Positions 33,397-42,315 of a DNA stretch of 64,000 bases are shown in pieces. Position numbers and translations under genes: made by a program. The number at the start of each line of letters is the position of its first letter. Within the stretch, counting starts at the first letter, position 1. The stretch is from Bacteroidota bacterium. GTDB lineage: Bacteria > Bacteroidota > Bacteroidia > Chitinophagales > Chitinophagaceae. The stretch spans positions 1 through 64,000 of the forward strand of contig JAFAEW010000118.1 of assembly GCA_023423835.1 (NCBI GenBank). The letters are read 5' to 3'. The notes under the pieces are model-generated. The model was not told the DNA's origin. It made no database searches and was given only the letters and a program-made list of their open reading frames with translations.

Positions 33397-34845
33397 CTAT
33401 CCGTTTAATTTTTCTTGTAATAATGCTGTTACCATTTGGAGATCTGCTTTGCCTTTGCTTCGTTTTCTCACCTCACCCACAAAAACGCCGAGCAGTCCTT
33501 TTTTACCTTTTTTATATTGAATGACCTTATCGGCCATCGCTTCCAACACTTCGTTTGTCCACGTTTCCAATGCTTCTTTATCATCCGTTTGCAGTAGTTG
33601 CATTTCGGAGGCTAATGCGAAAACATCCTTCTCAGGATTTTTCAAAAGTGCGGGAAACAACTTGCCGGCGGCAGCAGAAAATCCAACCTGTCCTGATTCA
33701 ACCATATCTATCAATTCTGTTAATTTTTCGGAAGTTAATGGAAATTCAACAATAGAAACTTTTTCCTGATTGATGAATTGACTAACCGGTCCATTCAGCC
33801 AGTTTGCCGCATCCTTAAAATTTTTTGTATGTTGAAGAATGCCTTCAAAAAAATCTGCCAGTTCCTTTTCCCGGCAAATCAAATTTGCATCGTATGCGCT
33901 CAGTCCGAGGTCAACATATTTTTGGATGTATTGTTCGGGCAGAAGTGGCAAAGCCGATCTGATTGCCTCAATCATTTCATCCGAAACAAAAAACGGAGGC
34001 AGATCAGGATCGGTAAAATAGCGGTAATCATTCGCATTTTCCTTTTCCCGCATCGAAAACGTAGTATCGGTTGCAGCATCAAAACTCCTCGTTTCCTGTA
34101 CAATTTCCTGACCTGATTCCGCCAGTTGCATTAATCTTTCCGACTCAAATTCAATCGCTTTTTTAAGGTTGCGGATAGAATTAAGATTCTTTACTTCCAC
34201 CTTAGTTCCGAGTTTGTCGTCTCCTTTCAAACGGATGGAAATATTGGCATCGCAACGCAAGCTTCCTTCTTCCATATTGGCATCGCAGATGCCGATCCAT
34301 TTTACGAGTTTACGAATCTGCGACAAAAACTGAAAAGCCTCTTCGCCGCTCCTCATGTCCGGTTCAGAAACGATTTCAATCAAGGACGTTCCTGCACGGT
34401 TGAAGTCGAGACAGGTAAAATTTTCATCAACCTCATGCAAACTTTTCCCTGCATCTTCTTCGAGATGAATATGATGAAGCCTGATTTTCCTTCGGTTATC
34501 ATTTTCGCCATTTATCTCAATAAATCCGCCTACGCAAACCGGAGTTTCATGTTGTGTGATCTGATAACCTTTCGGAAGATCGGGGTAAAAATAATTTTTT
34601 CGGGCAAAATAATTTTCTCTTGTGATTTCTGATTCACAGCTCAATCCCATTTTTATTGCAAATTCAACCGCTTTTTTGTTCAGTCGCGGAAGCGTTCCCG
34701 GATGTCCCAAAGAAATGGCGCTCACATTTGTATTTGCGGGAGATCCAAAGGCCACAGGATCGCCGCAAAACAACTTGCTGTTGGTAAGGAGTTGCGCATG
34801 CACTTCGAGACCAATCACCGTTTCATATTTATCATTCAACTGCAT
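33397..34845 (-). CDS. gatB: Aspartyl/glutamyl-tRNA amidotransferase subunit B
   Basis: A 482-residue GatB. The N-terminal YETVIGLEVHAQL, FCGDP, HPGTLPRLNKKAVE, FARKNYFYPDLPKGYQ and MEEGSLRCDANISI motifs identify it, and the C-terminal GatB/YqeY domain includes GVFVGEVRKRSKGKADLQMV. It forms Gln-tRNA(Gln) and/or Asn-tRNA(Asn) with GatA and GatC, which are encoded elsewhere. The ATG at 34845 begins the conserved region; an earlier in-frame start would add 14 weakly conserved residues. Confidence 0.95.
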   Translation of the reverse strand: MQLNDKYETVIGLEVHAQLLTNSKLFCGDPVAFGSPANTNVSAISLGHPGTLPRLNKKAVEFAIKMGLSCESEITRENYFARKNYFYPDLPKGYQITQHETPVCVGGFIEINGENDNRRKIRLHHIHLEEDAGKSLHEVDENFTCLDFNRAGTSLIEIVSEPDMRSGEEAFQFLSQIRKLVKWIGICDANMEEGSLRCDANISIRLKGDDKLGTKVEVKNLNSIRNLKKAIEFESERLMQLAESGQEIVQETRSFDAATDTTFSMREKENANDYRYFTDPDLPPFFVSDEMIEAIRSALPLLPEQYIQKYVDLGLSAYDANLICREKELADFFEGILQHTKNFKDAANWLNGPVSQFINQEKVSIVEFPLTSEKLTELIDMVESGQVGFSAAAGKLFPALLKNPEKDVFALASEMQLLQTDDKEALETWTNEVLEAMADKVIQYKKGKKGLLGVFVGEVRKRSKGKADLQMVTALLQEKLNG

Positions 34846-35086
34846 CAGGAGTTGCAAAAATACCTTTAGCGGCCGGAATTTAATCACAATAAAAACGATT
34901 TAGGGAATTGTTGAGAGAAATCGCGGGTGATGAAACCAGGAAATCAAGGCGGCAGGAACGCTATTGAAAAGGTGACTTCAAAATAGTCGTTTACGAGACG
35001 CCGACATGTTCCGTTATTCTTCTGCGATATAATGAAATCTTCGAGATATTTTCAATCAAATTCGTATCTTAAGCCAAAAGTTTCTC

Positions 35087-35809
35087 ATGCAATCCTGGCG
35101 TTCCGGAACGGTTATCGAAATTGAGGAGATTAATCCGATCACCCGCAGGTATTGGATTCAAGTGGGAGGATCAGAATGCTTTGATTTTCAACCGGGACAG
35201 TTTGTTACGCTCGATCTGCCCATTCATGAAAAGATGAATAAACGCTGGAGAAGTTATTCCATTGCTTCCGCTCCTGATGGCGGCAATGTGATAGAACTGA
35301 TCATTGTTTTGATGGAAAACGGATTGGGAACGAATTATCTGTTCAACCAGGTTTCGAAGGGTTCACAGCTGATTCTGAAAGGACCGCTCGGACTTTTTAC
35401 TTTGCCGGCCGAATTGGATAAAGATTTGTTTTTAATCTGTACCGGAACGGGCATCGCGCCCTTTCGTTCGATGATTCATTATATTCATCATCATAACATT
35501 CCACATAAAAATATTTATCTGATTTTCGGTTGCCGAAAATGCAACGATGCTTTGTATGAAAACGAAATGACCGAATTAAGTCGTCAACTTTCCAACTTTC
35601 ATTATCTGCCCACCTTTTCGAGGGAATTACCTGAAAGCGGTCGAAAAACGGGTTACGTTCATGCCGTCTATGAAGACTTGTTGAAAGATAAAAAACCCGA
35701 TGCGATTTTTTATCTCTGTGGATGGAAAAACATGATCGATGATGCTAAAAAGAAGATCGCTGATCTTGGTTATGACCGGAAAGCCATTCATCTCGAACTG
35801 TATGGATGA
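35087..35809 (+). CDS. Ferredoxin-NADP reductase-like FAD oxidoreductase
   Basis: A 240-residue flavoprotein of the FNR superfamily. The FAD-binding beta barrel shows WRSYSIAS (RxYS), and the NAD(P) domain shows CTGTGIAPFRSMIHY and FGCRKCNDALY and ends with YLCGWKNMIDDAKKKI, a typical C-terminal CGxxxM. It moves electrons between NAD(P)H and an acceptor such as ferredoxin. No partner gene is adjacent. Substrate cannot be read from sequence. Confidence 0.85.
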   Translation: MQSWRSGTVIEIEEINPITRRYWIQVGGSECFDFQPGQFVTLDLPIHEKMNKRWRSYSIASAPDGGNVIELIIVLMENGLGTNYLFNQVSKGSQLILKGPLGLFTLPAELDKDLFLICTGTGIAPFRSMIHYIHHHNIPHKNIYLIFGCRKCNDALYENEMTELSRQLSNFHYLPTFSRELPESGRKTGYVHAVYEDLLKDKKPDAIFYLCGWKNMIDDAKKKIADLGYDRKAIHLELYG

Positions 35810-35833
35810 TAGAAAATCAATAGTGGCAGCGCC

Positions 35834-37282
35834 TTATCCCTCAATTCCCTTCAAAACCGTTTCCTTAATCCTATTCATCGGAATTCTTTCCTGTAACATG
35901 CTATCACGGTATCGGATCGTAACCGTTCCATCTTCTTTGGTCTGATGATCAATGGTCACACAGTAAGGCGTTCCGATCGCGTCCATGCGGCGGTATCTTT
36001 TTCCGATGGTATCTTTTTCCTCATAAAAACAATAAAACGAAGACCGGCATTCGCGCATGATTTGCCTTGCAATACCCGGAAGTCCGTCTTTTTTCAACAA
36101 CGGCAATACGGCTAATTTAATCGGAGCAATTTTCGCCGGGATTCGCATTACCACACGGCTGTCTTTGCTGCCGTCTTCTTTTTCAATCGTTTCTTCCCGA
36201 TAAGAATGACTCAGAATTAACAAAACCATCCGGTCTAAACCAATGGAAGTTTCTATAACGTACGGAATATAACGTTGGTTGATCTCCTGGTCGAAATACA
36301 TCATCTTTTTGCCGCTGAATTGCTGATGTTGGGTAAGATCGAAATCGGTACGGCTATGAATGCCTTCCACCTCCTTAAATCCAAATGGAAAGCGGTATTC
36401 AATATCTACCGCATTGTCGGCATAATGGGCAGGTTTTGCATGCACATGCCATTGATAATCTTCCTGCGGGATTCCCAAACTTAAATGCCAGTTCATCCTT
36501 TCCTGCTTCCAGTATTCAAACCACTCTTTTTGTGTATTCGGACGAACGAAAAACTGCATTTCCATTTGTTCAAACTCACGCATTCTGAAGATGAATTGAC
36601 GCGCAACGATCTCATTTCTGAACGCCTTTCCGGTTTGGGCAATTCCAAAAGGAATTTTCATCCGCGCCGTCTTTTGCACATTCAGAAAGTTTACAAAGAT
36701 GCCCTGGGCTGTTTCCGGTCGCAGGTAGATTTCGTTCGCTTCGTCCGTCACCGACCCGAGCTGGGTGGAAAACATCAGGTTAAATTTCCGGATATCCGTC
36801 CAGTTGGAGGTTCCGCTAACCTGGCATTTTATATCGTTGTCTTCAATGAGCCTTTTCAATCCCTCAAAATCATCCTTCGCCAGTAATTCATCCATTGATT
36901 TCAGCAGCATATATTCTTCTTCTTTCCTGCCTTCGAGTGCAAGCTGCGCAGCCCTTTCTTCAATCAGATGATCTACTCTATAGCGTTTCTGGCTGTCTTT
37001 ATTATCGATCATGGGATCGCTGAAATTTTCGAGGTGGCCGCTTGCTTTCCAGGTTTCGGGATGCATAAAGATGGCCGAATCGATTCCCACAATGTTATCC
37101 TGCATCTGCGTCATACTCTTCCACCAGTAATCGCGGATATTTTTTTTCAACTGGCTACCGTAAGGGCCGTAATCATACACGGCTCCCAGTCCGTCATAAA
37201 TTTCACTGCCCGGGAAAATGAAACCGTATTCTTTCGAATGTGCAATTATTGATTGCAGATTTTTTTGTTCTTCCATTGCCAT
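35834..37282 (-). CDS. glyS: Glycyl-tRNA synthetase (single-chain type)
   Basis: A 482-residue class II synthetase of the homodimeric eukaryote/archaeal-like type. It starts LQSIIAHSKEYGFIFPGSEIYDG, with YDYGPYGSQLKKNIRDYWW, LRPETAQGIFVNF, FAQTGKAFRNEI-type motif 2 (IAQTGKAFRNEIVARQFIFR) and SIGLDRMVL motif 3 near the C-terminal anticodon-binding domain. It charges tRNA-Gly. Two in-frame ATGs are close together at the start (MAMEEQ); the first is used. It converges on the flavin reductase gene. Confidence 0.95.
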   Translation of the reverse strand: MAMEEQKNLQSIIAHSKEYGFIFPGSEIYDGLGAVYDYGPYGSQLKKNIRDYWWKSMTQMQDNIVGIDSAIFMHPETWKASGHLENFSDPMIDNKDSQKRYRVDHLIEERAAQLALEGRKEEEYMLLKSMDELLAKDDFEGLKRLIEDNDIKCQVSGTSNWTDIRKFNLMFSTQLGSVTDEANEIYLRPETAQGIFVNFLNVQKTARMKIPFGIAQTGKAFRNEIVARQFIFRMREFEQMEMQFFVRPNTQKEWFEYWKQERMNWHLSLGIPQEDYQWHVHAKPAHYADNAVDIEYRFPFGFKEVEGIHSRTDFDLTQHQQFSGKKMMYFDQEINQRYIPYVIETSIGLDRMVLLILSHSYREETIEKEDGSKDSRVVMRIPAKIAPIKLAVLPLLKKDGLPGIARQIMRECRSSFYCFYEEKDTIGKRYRRMDAIGTPYCVTIDHQTKEDGTVTIRYRDSMLQERIPMNRIKETVLKGIEG

Positions 37283-37373
37283 AGGGCGGCAAAGATAAAA
37301 CCTGTAAGGTTATTGCGAGTGGAAGATTGCCGTTTTTGTTGCCGGAAGAGTTAACGTTAGATTAGAAAGCATT

Positions 37374-37406
37374 TTTGTCAAAAAAACACCAAAGGTTTTA
37401 CCTTTG
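37374..37406 (+). promoter_or_regulatory. Bacteroidota-type promoter of mfd
   Basis: TTTG at 37374-37377 and TACCTTTG at 37399-37406 are separated by 21 bases, matching the TTTG / TAnnTTTG consensus of Bacteroidota primary sigma promoters. The mfd ATG at 37416 lies only 9 bases after the -7 box, so the message would have a very short leader. A TTG inside the -7 box cannot be the start for that reason. Confidence 0.6.
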
Positions 37407-37415
37407 CAATTCAGT

Positions 37416-40400
37416 ATGAGTGTAGGTGATTTATTGGAAAAATACAACCAATCCCCCCGCCTTTTTCAATTGGCGGACAAGCTTTCTTTTGCCAAACCCC
37501 AAAAAATATATTTAAAAGACCTTCAGGGAAGCAGTGCGGAATTTGTTGTTAGCAGCATTTTCAGCCGGAAGGATTGTGCGCTGTTGAATCACCTTGTAGT
37601 GTTAAATGACGCAGAAGAAGCGGCCTATTTTCAAAACACGGTTGAAAATCTTACTTCCGCCCTCGATCTGTTTTATTTTCCTTCTTCCTATAAAAACAGG
37701 AAGAATTTTAAGCTGCTCAATTCCTCACACGTGATGTTGCGAACGGAAGCATTGACGAGACTGTCAGCAGGAGGAAACCGGAAGATGATCATCACCCATC
37801 CGGAAGCGTTGTTTGAAAAAGTGGTTGTTCCATCCACCCTCAATAAAAATATCATTAGTATCAAAACCAATGATACCCTGAATCTGGAAGGTCTGCTCGA
37901 GCTTTTTGTGCTATATGGATTTCAACGGACAGATTTCGTTTACGAACCCGGCCAGTTTGCTTTAAGAGGCGGCATTCTTGATATTTATTCTTTCGGCAAT
38001 GAGAAGCCCTACCGCGTTGAACTTTTTGGAAATGAGGTTGACAGCATCAGGATTTTCGATCCTGAAAGCCAGTTGAGTGAACGACGATTGATGCAGGTTA
38101 ACATCATTCCAAACGTGGAAACACAATTTGAAACCGGCGAAAAGGTTTCACTCATGGAATTTTTACCGCAAAACACGGTTATCTGGCTGAAAGACTGGGA
38201 CGTTATTAAAGAAAAAATTCAAACGCAGGAGCAGGACCTTGAATCGTTTTTTTCGTTGCTGGCAACCGGATTTCGTTTTCAAACCGGTGATGAGGAAGAT
38301 GAAACGAAGGTGGTAAAAGAAGTAAATGCAGACGAATTTGTAAAAGCGGAAGTGATTGAGCAGCAAATTCTGGAAAGAACGATCGTTGAATTTGGATATA
38401 AGCCGCATTTTGCAAATACCGAAATTGAATTTAATACCAAATCGCAGCCGGCATTTAACCGGCAGTTTAAATTACTGATACAGGATCTAAAAAGTCACGA
38501 AGCCGGAAAATATTCGATTTATATTTTTGCCGAGCAGGCGCAGCAGCTCGAACGGCTGCATCATATTTTTTCTGATCAAAACAGCGAGATCACCTTTAGT
38601 CCGGTTACCACTTCAATTCACGAAGGCTTTATTGATCATGATCTCAGGATTGTCTGTTATACTGATCATCAGATTTTCCAGCGATATCATAAGTACAGGG
38701 TTAAACAGGCGTACAATAAAAGCAAGGCGTTAACGCTGAAAACCCTGAGAGACCTTCAGCCCGGCGATTTCGTTACGCACATCGATCATGGTGTGGGAAT
38801 TTATAGCGGATTGCAGAAAATTGAAGTAAACGGAAAGGTGCAGGAAGCCGTGCGGATAAGATATAAAGACAGTGATCTGCTGTATGTGAACATTAATTCG
38901 CTGCACAAGATCTCAAAATACACCGGCAAGGAAGGAACGGCGCCCAAGATCAATAAGCTCGGAAGTGATGCCTGGAACAAGCTGAAAGAAAAAACGAAAA
39001 CCAAGGTAAAAGAAATCGCTTTTGACCTGATAAAACTGTATGCGCAACGCAAGGCGCAGCAGGGATTTGCGTTTTCGCAGGACACTTACCTGCAACATGA
39101 GTTGGAAGCTTCGTTCATGTATGAAGATACACCGGACCAAAGTAAAGCAACGGCTGATGTAAAAAAGGATATGGAAAGTCCGGCGCCGATGGATCGCCTC
39201 GTTTGTGGCGATGTAGGTTTTGGTAAAACGGAAGTGGCCGTAAGAGCGGCATTTAAATCGGTGGTTGATGGAAAACAGGCAGCTATTCTTGTACCCACCA
39301 CCATTCTTGCTTTCCAGCATTTTCAAACTTTACAGGAACGGCTGAAGGATTTTCCTGTTAGCGTAGACTATATAAACCGTTTTAAAACTTCCAAAGAAAA
39401 GAAGGAAACCTTAAAAAAACTGGAGGAAGGAAAGATAGATATTATAGTGGGTACACATGGAATTCTGGGGAAAGATGTGAAATTCAAAGATCTCGGATTG
39501 ATGATCATTGATGAGGAACAGAAATTTGGTGTGGCCCATAAGGAAAAACTCAAGGTGCTGAAGACCAATGTGGATTGCCTGACTTTAACCGCAACACCCA
39601 TTCCAAGAACCCTTCAATTCAGTTTGATGGGAGCCAGAGACCTGAGTATCATCAATACACCTCCTCCCAATCGCCAGCCAATTCAAACCGAAATAAGAAG
39701 TTTCAATCCCGATTTTATCCGCGATACCATTTATTACGAAACCGAACGTGGCGGTCAGGTATTTTTCATTCATAACCGGGTACAGGGGCTGAGTGAGATG
39801 GCAGCGATGATTCAAAGCTTATGTCCGGATCTTAGTATCGGCTTCGCCCACGGGCAGTTGGAAGGTAACGAACTGGAATCGCGGATTTTGGATTTCATTG
39901 AAGGCAAGTACGATGTGATGGTGTGTACCAATATTGTTGAAAGCGGCGTGGATATTCCCAATGTAAATACCATCATCATCAACAATGCCCATCATTTTGG
40001 GTTAAGCGATTTGCATCAGCTAAGGGGAAGAGTGGGAAGAAGCAATAAAAAAGCGTTCTGTTATCTGCTTGCACCACCAATGAGTTCGCTGCCGGTTGAT
40101 TCACGAAAAAGGTTGCAGACCCTCGAACAATTCAGCGATCTCGGAAGCGGATTTCAAATTGCAATGCGTGATCTTGATATTCGCGGTGCCGGTAATATGC
40201 TTGGCGGCGATCAGACCGGTTTTATGGCAGAAATCGGATTTGATATGTATCAGAAAATTCTGGATGAAGCCATCAAAGAATTGAAACGAACCGAATTCAA
40301 AAATCTGTTTAAGGAAGAGATCAGCCGGCAAGATGATTTCGTAACCGATTGCACCATTGATACGGATCTGGAAATATTGATTCCGGATGATTATGTTGAA

Positions 40401-40820
40401 AGTGTAACCGAAAGGTTATCTCTTTACACAAGGCTCGACCATTGCGAAAATGAGGCTGAATTGTCGGCATTTCATGACGAACTGAGCGACCGTTTCGGAC
40501 CAATTCCGAAATCGGTTGAAGATCTTTTTACCACCATCAGATGCCGCTGGCTTGCAGTGGATCTTGGTTTTGAAAAAATAACGTTGAAAAATAACGTCCT
40601 GCGATGCTATTTCATCGGCAAACCCGACTCTCCTTATTTTGAATCAGCTAAATTCCGGGATATCTTATCGTATCTTCAAACCGGCACCAATAAGGCAAGG
40701 TTAAAACAGGTAGGCAGCAATTTCTTTCTCATTGTTGATGAGGCCGAAAATATGACTGCGGTTCATCGCTTCCTCCGGAAAATGCACAATGAGGTTTGTG
40801 GCGAGTTGCACAATGTTTAG
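37416..40820 (+). CDS. mfd: Transcription-repair coupling factor Mfd
   Basis: A 1134-residue ATP-dependent translocase that removes stalled RNA polymerase and recruits UvrA. It has an N-terminal UvrB-like region with YEPGQFALRGGILDIY (about residue 170-190), a CarD-like RNA polymerase-interacting domain (LQPGDFVTHIDHGVGIY, about 447), then the RecG-like motor. In the motor, CGDVGFGKTEVAVRAAF is Walker A (about 597-605), IIDEEQKFGV is the Walker B box, and TATPIPRTLQFSLMGARDLS and GRVGRSNKKAFCYLL are later helicase motifs. A C-terminal TRCF domain ends the protein. The ATG at 37416 is supported by the promoter just upstream. Confidence 0.95.
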   Translation: MSVGDLLEKYNQSPRLFQLADKLSFAKPQKIYLKDLQGSSAEFVVSSIFSRKDCALLNHLVVLNDAEEAAYFQNTVENLTSALDLFYFPSSYKNRKNFKLLNSSHVMLRTEALTRLSAGGNRKMIITHPEALFEKVVVPSTLNKNIISIKTNDTLNLEGLLELFVLYGFQRTDFVYEPGQFALRGGILDIYSFGNEKPYRVELFGNEVDSIRIFDPESQLSERRLMQVNIIPNVETQFETGEKVSLMEFLPQNTVIWLKDWDVIKEKIQTQEQDLESFFSLLATGFRFQTGDEEDETKVVKEVNADEFVKAEVIEQQILERTIVEFGYKPHFANTEIEFNTKSQPAFNRQFKLLIQDLKSHEAGKYSIYIFAEQAQQLERLHHIFSDQNSEITFSPVTTSIHEGFIDHDLRIVCYTDHQIFQRYHKYRVKQAYNKSKALTLKTLRDLQPGDFVTHIDHGVGIYSGLQKIEVNGKVQEAVRIRYKDSDLLYVNINSLHKISKYTGKEGTAPKINKLGSDAWNKLKEKTKTKVKEIAFDLIKLYAQRKAQQGFAFSQDTYLQHELEASFMYEDTPDQSKATADVKKDMESPAPMDRLVCGDVGFGKTEVAVRAAFKSVVDGKQAAILVPTTILAFQHFQTLQERLKDFPVSVDYINRFKTSKEKKETLKKLEEGKIDIIVGTHGILGKDVKFKDLGLMIIDEEQKFGVAHKEKLKVLKTNVDCLTLTATPIPRTLQFSLMGARDLSIINTPPPNRQPIQTEIRSFNPDFIRDTIYYETERGGQVFFIHNRVQGLSEMAAMIQSLCPDLSIGFAHGQLEGNELESRILDFIEGKYDVMVCTNIVESGVDIPNVNTIIINNAHHFGLSDLHQLRGRVGRSNKKAFCYLLAPPMSSLPVDSRKRLQTLEQFSDLGSGFQIAMRDLDIRGAGNMLGGDQTGFMAEIGFDMYQKILDEAIKELKRTEFKNLFKEEISRQDDFVTDCTIDTDLEILIPDDYVESVTERLSLYTRLDHCENEAELSAFHDELSDRFGPIPKSVEDLFTTIRCRWLAVDLGFEKITLKNNVLRCYFIGKPDSPYFESAKFRDILSYLQTGTNKARLKQVGSNFFLIVDEAENMTAVHRFLRKMHNEVCGELHNV

Positions 40821-40909
40821 TTTATTTTCCTGAGTTTCCGGACGAAAGAAAATCTCTTTCCTTTTCTTGCAATTATCAGCTTTATTGTATATTGGGAAGA
40901 AAATTTAAC

Positions 40910-41269
40910 ATGCAACAGAATTCATTTTTCGGAACCGAATCCATACCGCAAAGTATTCCCACCAGCGACGAAAAAATGATGGCAATGCTTTCGCATTTAC
41001 TCACCTTCATTGCACCCATTCTTGCACCTTTAATTATCTATCTCGTGAAAAAAGACGATTCTGCCTTTGTGGAGTGGCATGCAAAGGAATCGTTGAATTT
41101 TCAGATCACACTGGCCATCGTAGTGTTTCTCTTAATAATTTCGATCGTGGGTATCTTGCTGATCTGGATAGTAGGTATACTCGCACTCATCTGGGTTATC
41201 ATTGCAACCATACGGGCAAGTGAAGGTAAACTGTACCGCTATCCGTTCTGTTTCCGGATCATAAAATAA
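40910..41269 (+). CDS. DUF4870 / Tic20-like small membrane protein
   Basis: A 119-residue protein with the family pattern TSDEKMMAMLSHLLTFIAPILAPLIIYLVKKDDSAFVEWHAKESLNFQI. Three hydrophobic helices follow and it ends IRASEGKLYRYPF. The function of DUF4870 proteins is unknown; they are small inner-membrane proteins of many Gram-negatives. The ATG at 40910 begins the family region; upstream in-frame codons overlap the mfd end and are not family-like. A shared terminator lies just downstream. Confidence 0.85.
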   Translation: MQQNSFFGTESIPQSIPTSDEKMMAMLSHLLTFIAPILAPLIIYLVKKDDSAFVEWHAKESLNFQITLAIVVFLLIISIVGILLIWIVGILALIWVIIATIRASEGKLYRYPFCFRIIK

Positions 41270-41297
41270 AATTGCCGGTCTTAATTACCGGCAATTT
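41269..41297. terminator. Bidirectional terminator
   Basis: A perfect 11-bp stem aaattgccggt / accggcaattt with a 7-base loop between the convergent DUF4870 gene and the small gene at 41303. A and T runs flank it on the proper sides for both strands. Confidence 0.8.
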
Positions 41298-41302
41298 GGA
41301 TA

Positions 41303-41509
41303 TTAATAGCCTTTTTTGGCAACCCCATCTTCAATTGCCTGCTTTGCTTTTGCTTCGCTCATAATAGCAGCCATCTTATTTCCTTTTCCGTCATGTCCGG
41401 TTGCCATGTAACCACCTTTTGCAGTTCTGGTGATTACCGCATCCTGCATGGGGACATTCTTTTCTTTTGTTTTTAAACAGTATGCCTTGATCATTTTTGA
41501 TGTGTCCAT
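41303..41509 (-). CDS. Small protein resembling DUF5679 without its zinc cysteines
   Basis: A 68-residue protein. The order MIKAYCLKTKEKNVPMQDAV and the following GGYMATGHDGKGNKM recall DUF5679-type small zinc-ribbon proteins (AYCxxCK...), but the second Cys of each CxxC pair is absent (AYCLKTK), so metal binding is unlikely. A family name is offered with reservation. The ATG at 41509 is preceded by an AT-rich leader. Short basic proteins of this kind are common in Bacteroidota; role unknown. Confidence 0.55.
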   Translation of the reverse strand: MDTSKMIKAYCLKTKEKNVPMQDAVITRTAKGGYMATGHDGKGNKMAAIMSEAKAKQAIEDGVAKKGY

Positions 41510-41698
41510 GTTCTTAAATTTTTAATTTTTTTGATTGATTTTAGTTGCTAAAACGGCACAATCTACAATATTTCTCTATTATACGAAAAATGAGAAATAT
41601 TTTTTGTGGACAAACAAAAGCAAACAATAAGCCAAAGAATACAGCCTTATTTGAATTTTGGATTCTGTTGGTCTTTCATAAAATTGCCGTTATCAAAA

Positions 41699-42142
41699 TC
41701 ACTGCTGTCCCTGCCCTGAAACATTCACCATCCATTTTACGCCGAACCTGTCGGTAAGTGAACCAAAAGTATCGCCCCAAAACTGTTTTTGATACGGCAT
41801 TTCCACTTTACCGCCTTCGCTCAAAGCATCGAATAGACGTTGTCCTTCTTCGATAGTATCGGGTTCGAGGTTGATGTGAATATTGTTTCCAAACTGAACC
41901 TTATGTCCCATCGACTCAGAAGCGTCGGTTCCCATCAGGTTATGACCGCCAAGCGTTGGCAACATGATGTGCATAATATTATTTTCCTCACTTTCCGGAA
42001 TTGGCCGCATTCCTTGCATCGGCGGAATGTCTTTAAACCGCATCGCAGGTCCATAAAACTCGGTTTTGAAAACAGATTTGTAGAAGTTGAAGGCCTCTTC
42101 TGTATTTCCCTGGAAATTTAAATAAGTGCTTACTGTAGCCAT
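41699..42142 (-). CDS. VOC-superfamily (PhnB-like) protein
   Basis: A 147-residue vicinal-oxygen-chelate fold protein of the PhnB/3-demethylubiquinone-methyltransferase-like group. The start TYLNFQGNTEEAFNFYKSVF and the repeated half with IHINLEPDTIEEGQRLFDAL, then YQKQFWGDTFGSLTDRFGVKW, are typical. Members are mostly of unknown substrate; a dioxygenase, glyoxalase or binding role is possible but not shown. It is a stand-alone gene. The gap 41510-41698 behind it has no gene. Confidence 0.85.
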   Translation of the reverse strand: MATVSTYLNFQGNTEEAFNFYKSVFKTEFYGPAMRFKDIPPMQGMRPIPESEENNIMHIMLPTLGGHNLMGTDASESMGHKVQFGNNIHINLEPDTIEEGQRLFDALSEGGKVEMPYQKQFWGDTFGSLTDRFGVKWMVNVSGQGQQ

Positions 42143-42260
42143 AATTGCAGTTTTTGATGGTTAAAAATTATTTAGCCACAAACTTACCCCTTAAACCAGT
42201 TCGGCTGTTTGGGTAAAAACGACAATTTCGAGGGGCAAATACGACAGTTTGAATTGAATA

Positions 42261-42296
42261 AAAAATGGCCGGTTCGTATAAAACCAGCCATTTTTT
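42261..42296 (-). terminator. Terminator of gyrB
   Basis: An imperfect hairpin aaaaatggccggtt / aaccagccattttt with flanking A/T runs lies 20 bases beyond the gyrB stop; on the - strand it ends in a T run. Confidence 0.7.
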
Positions 42297-42315
42297 ACTA
42301 TAATAAATCAGAAAA

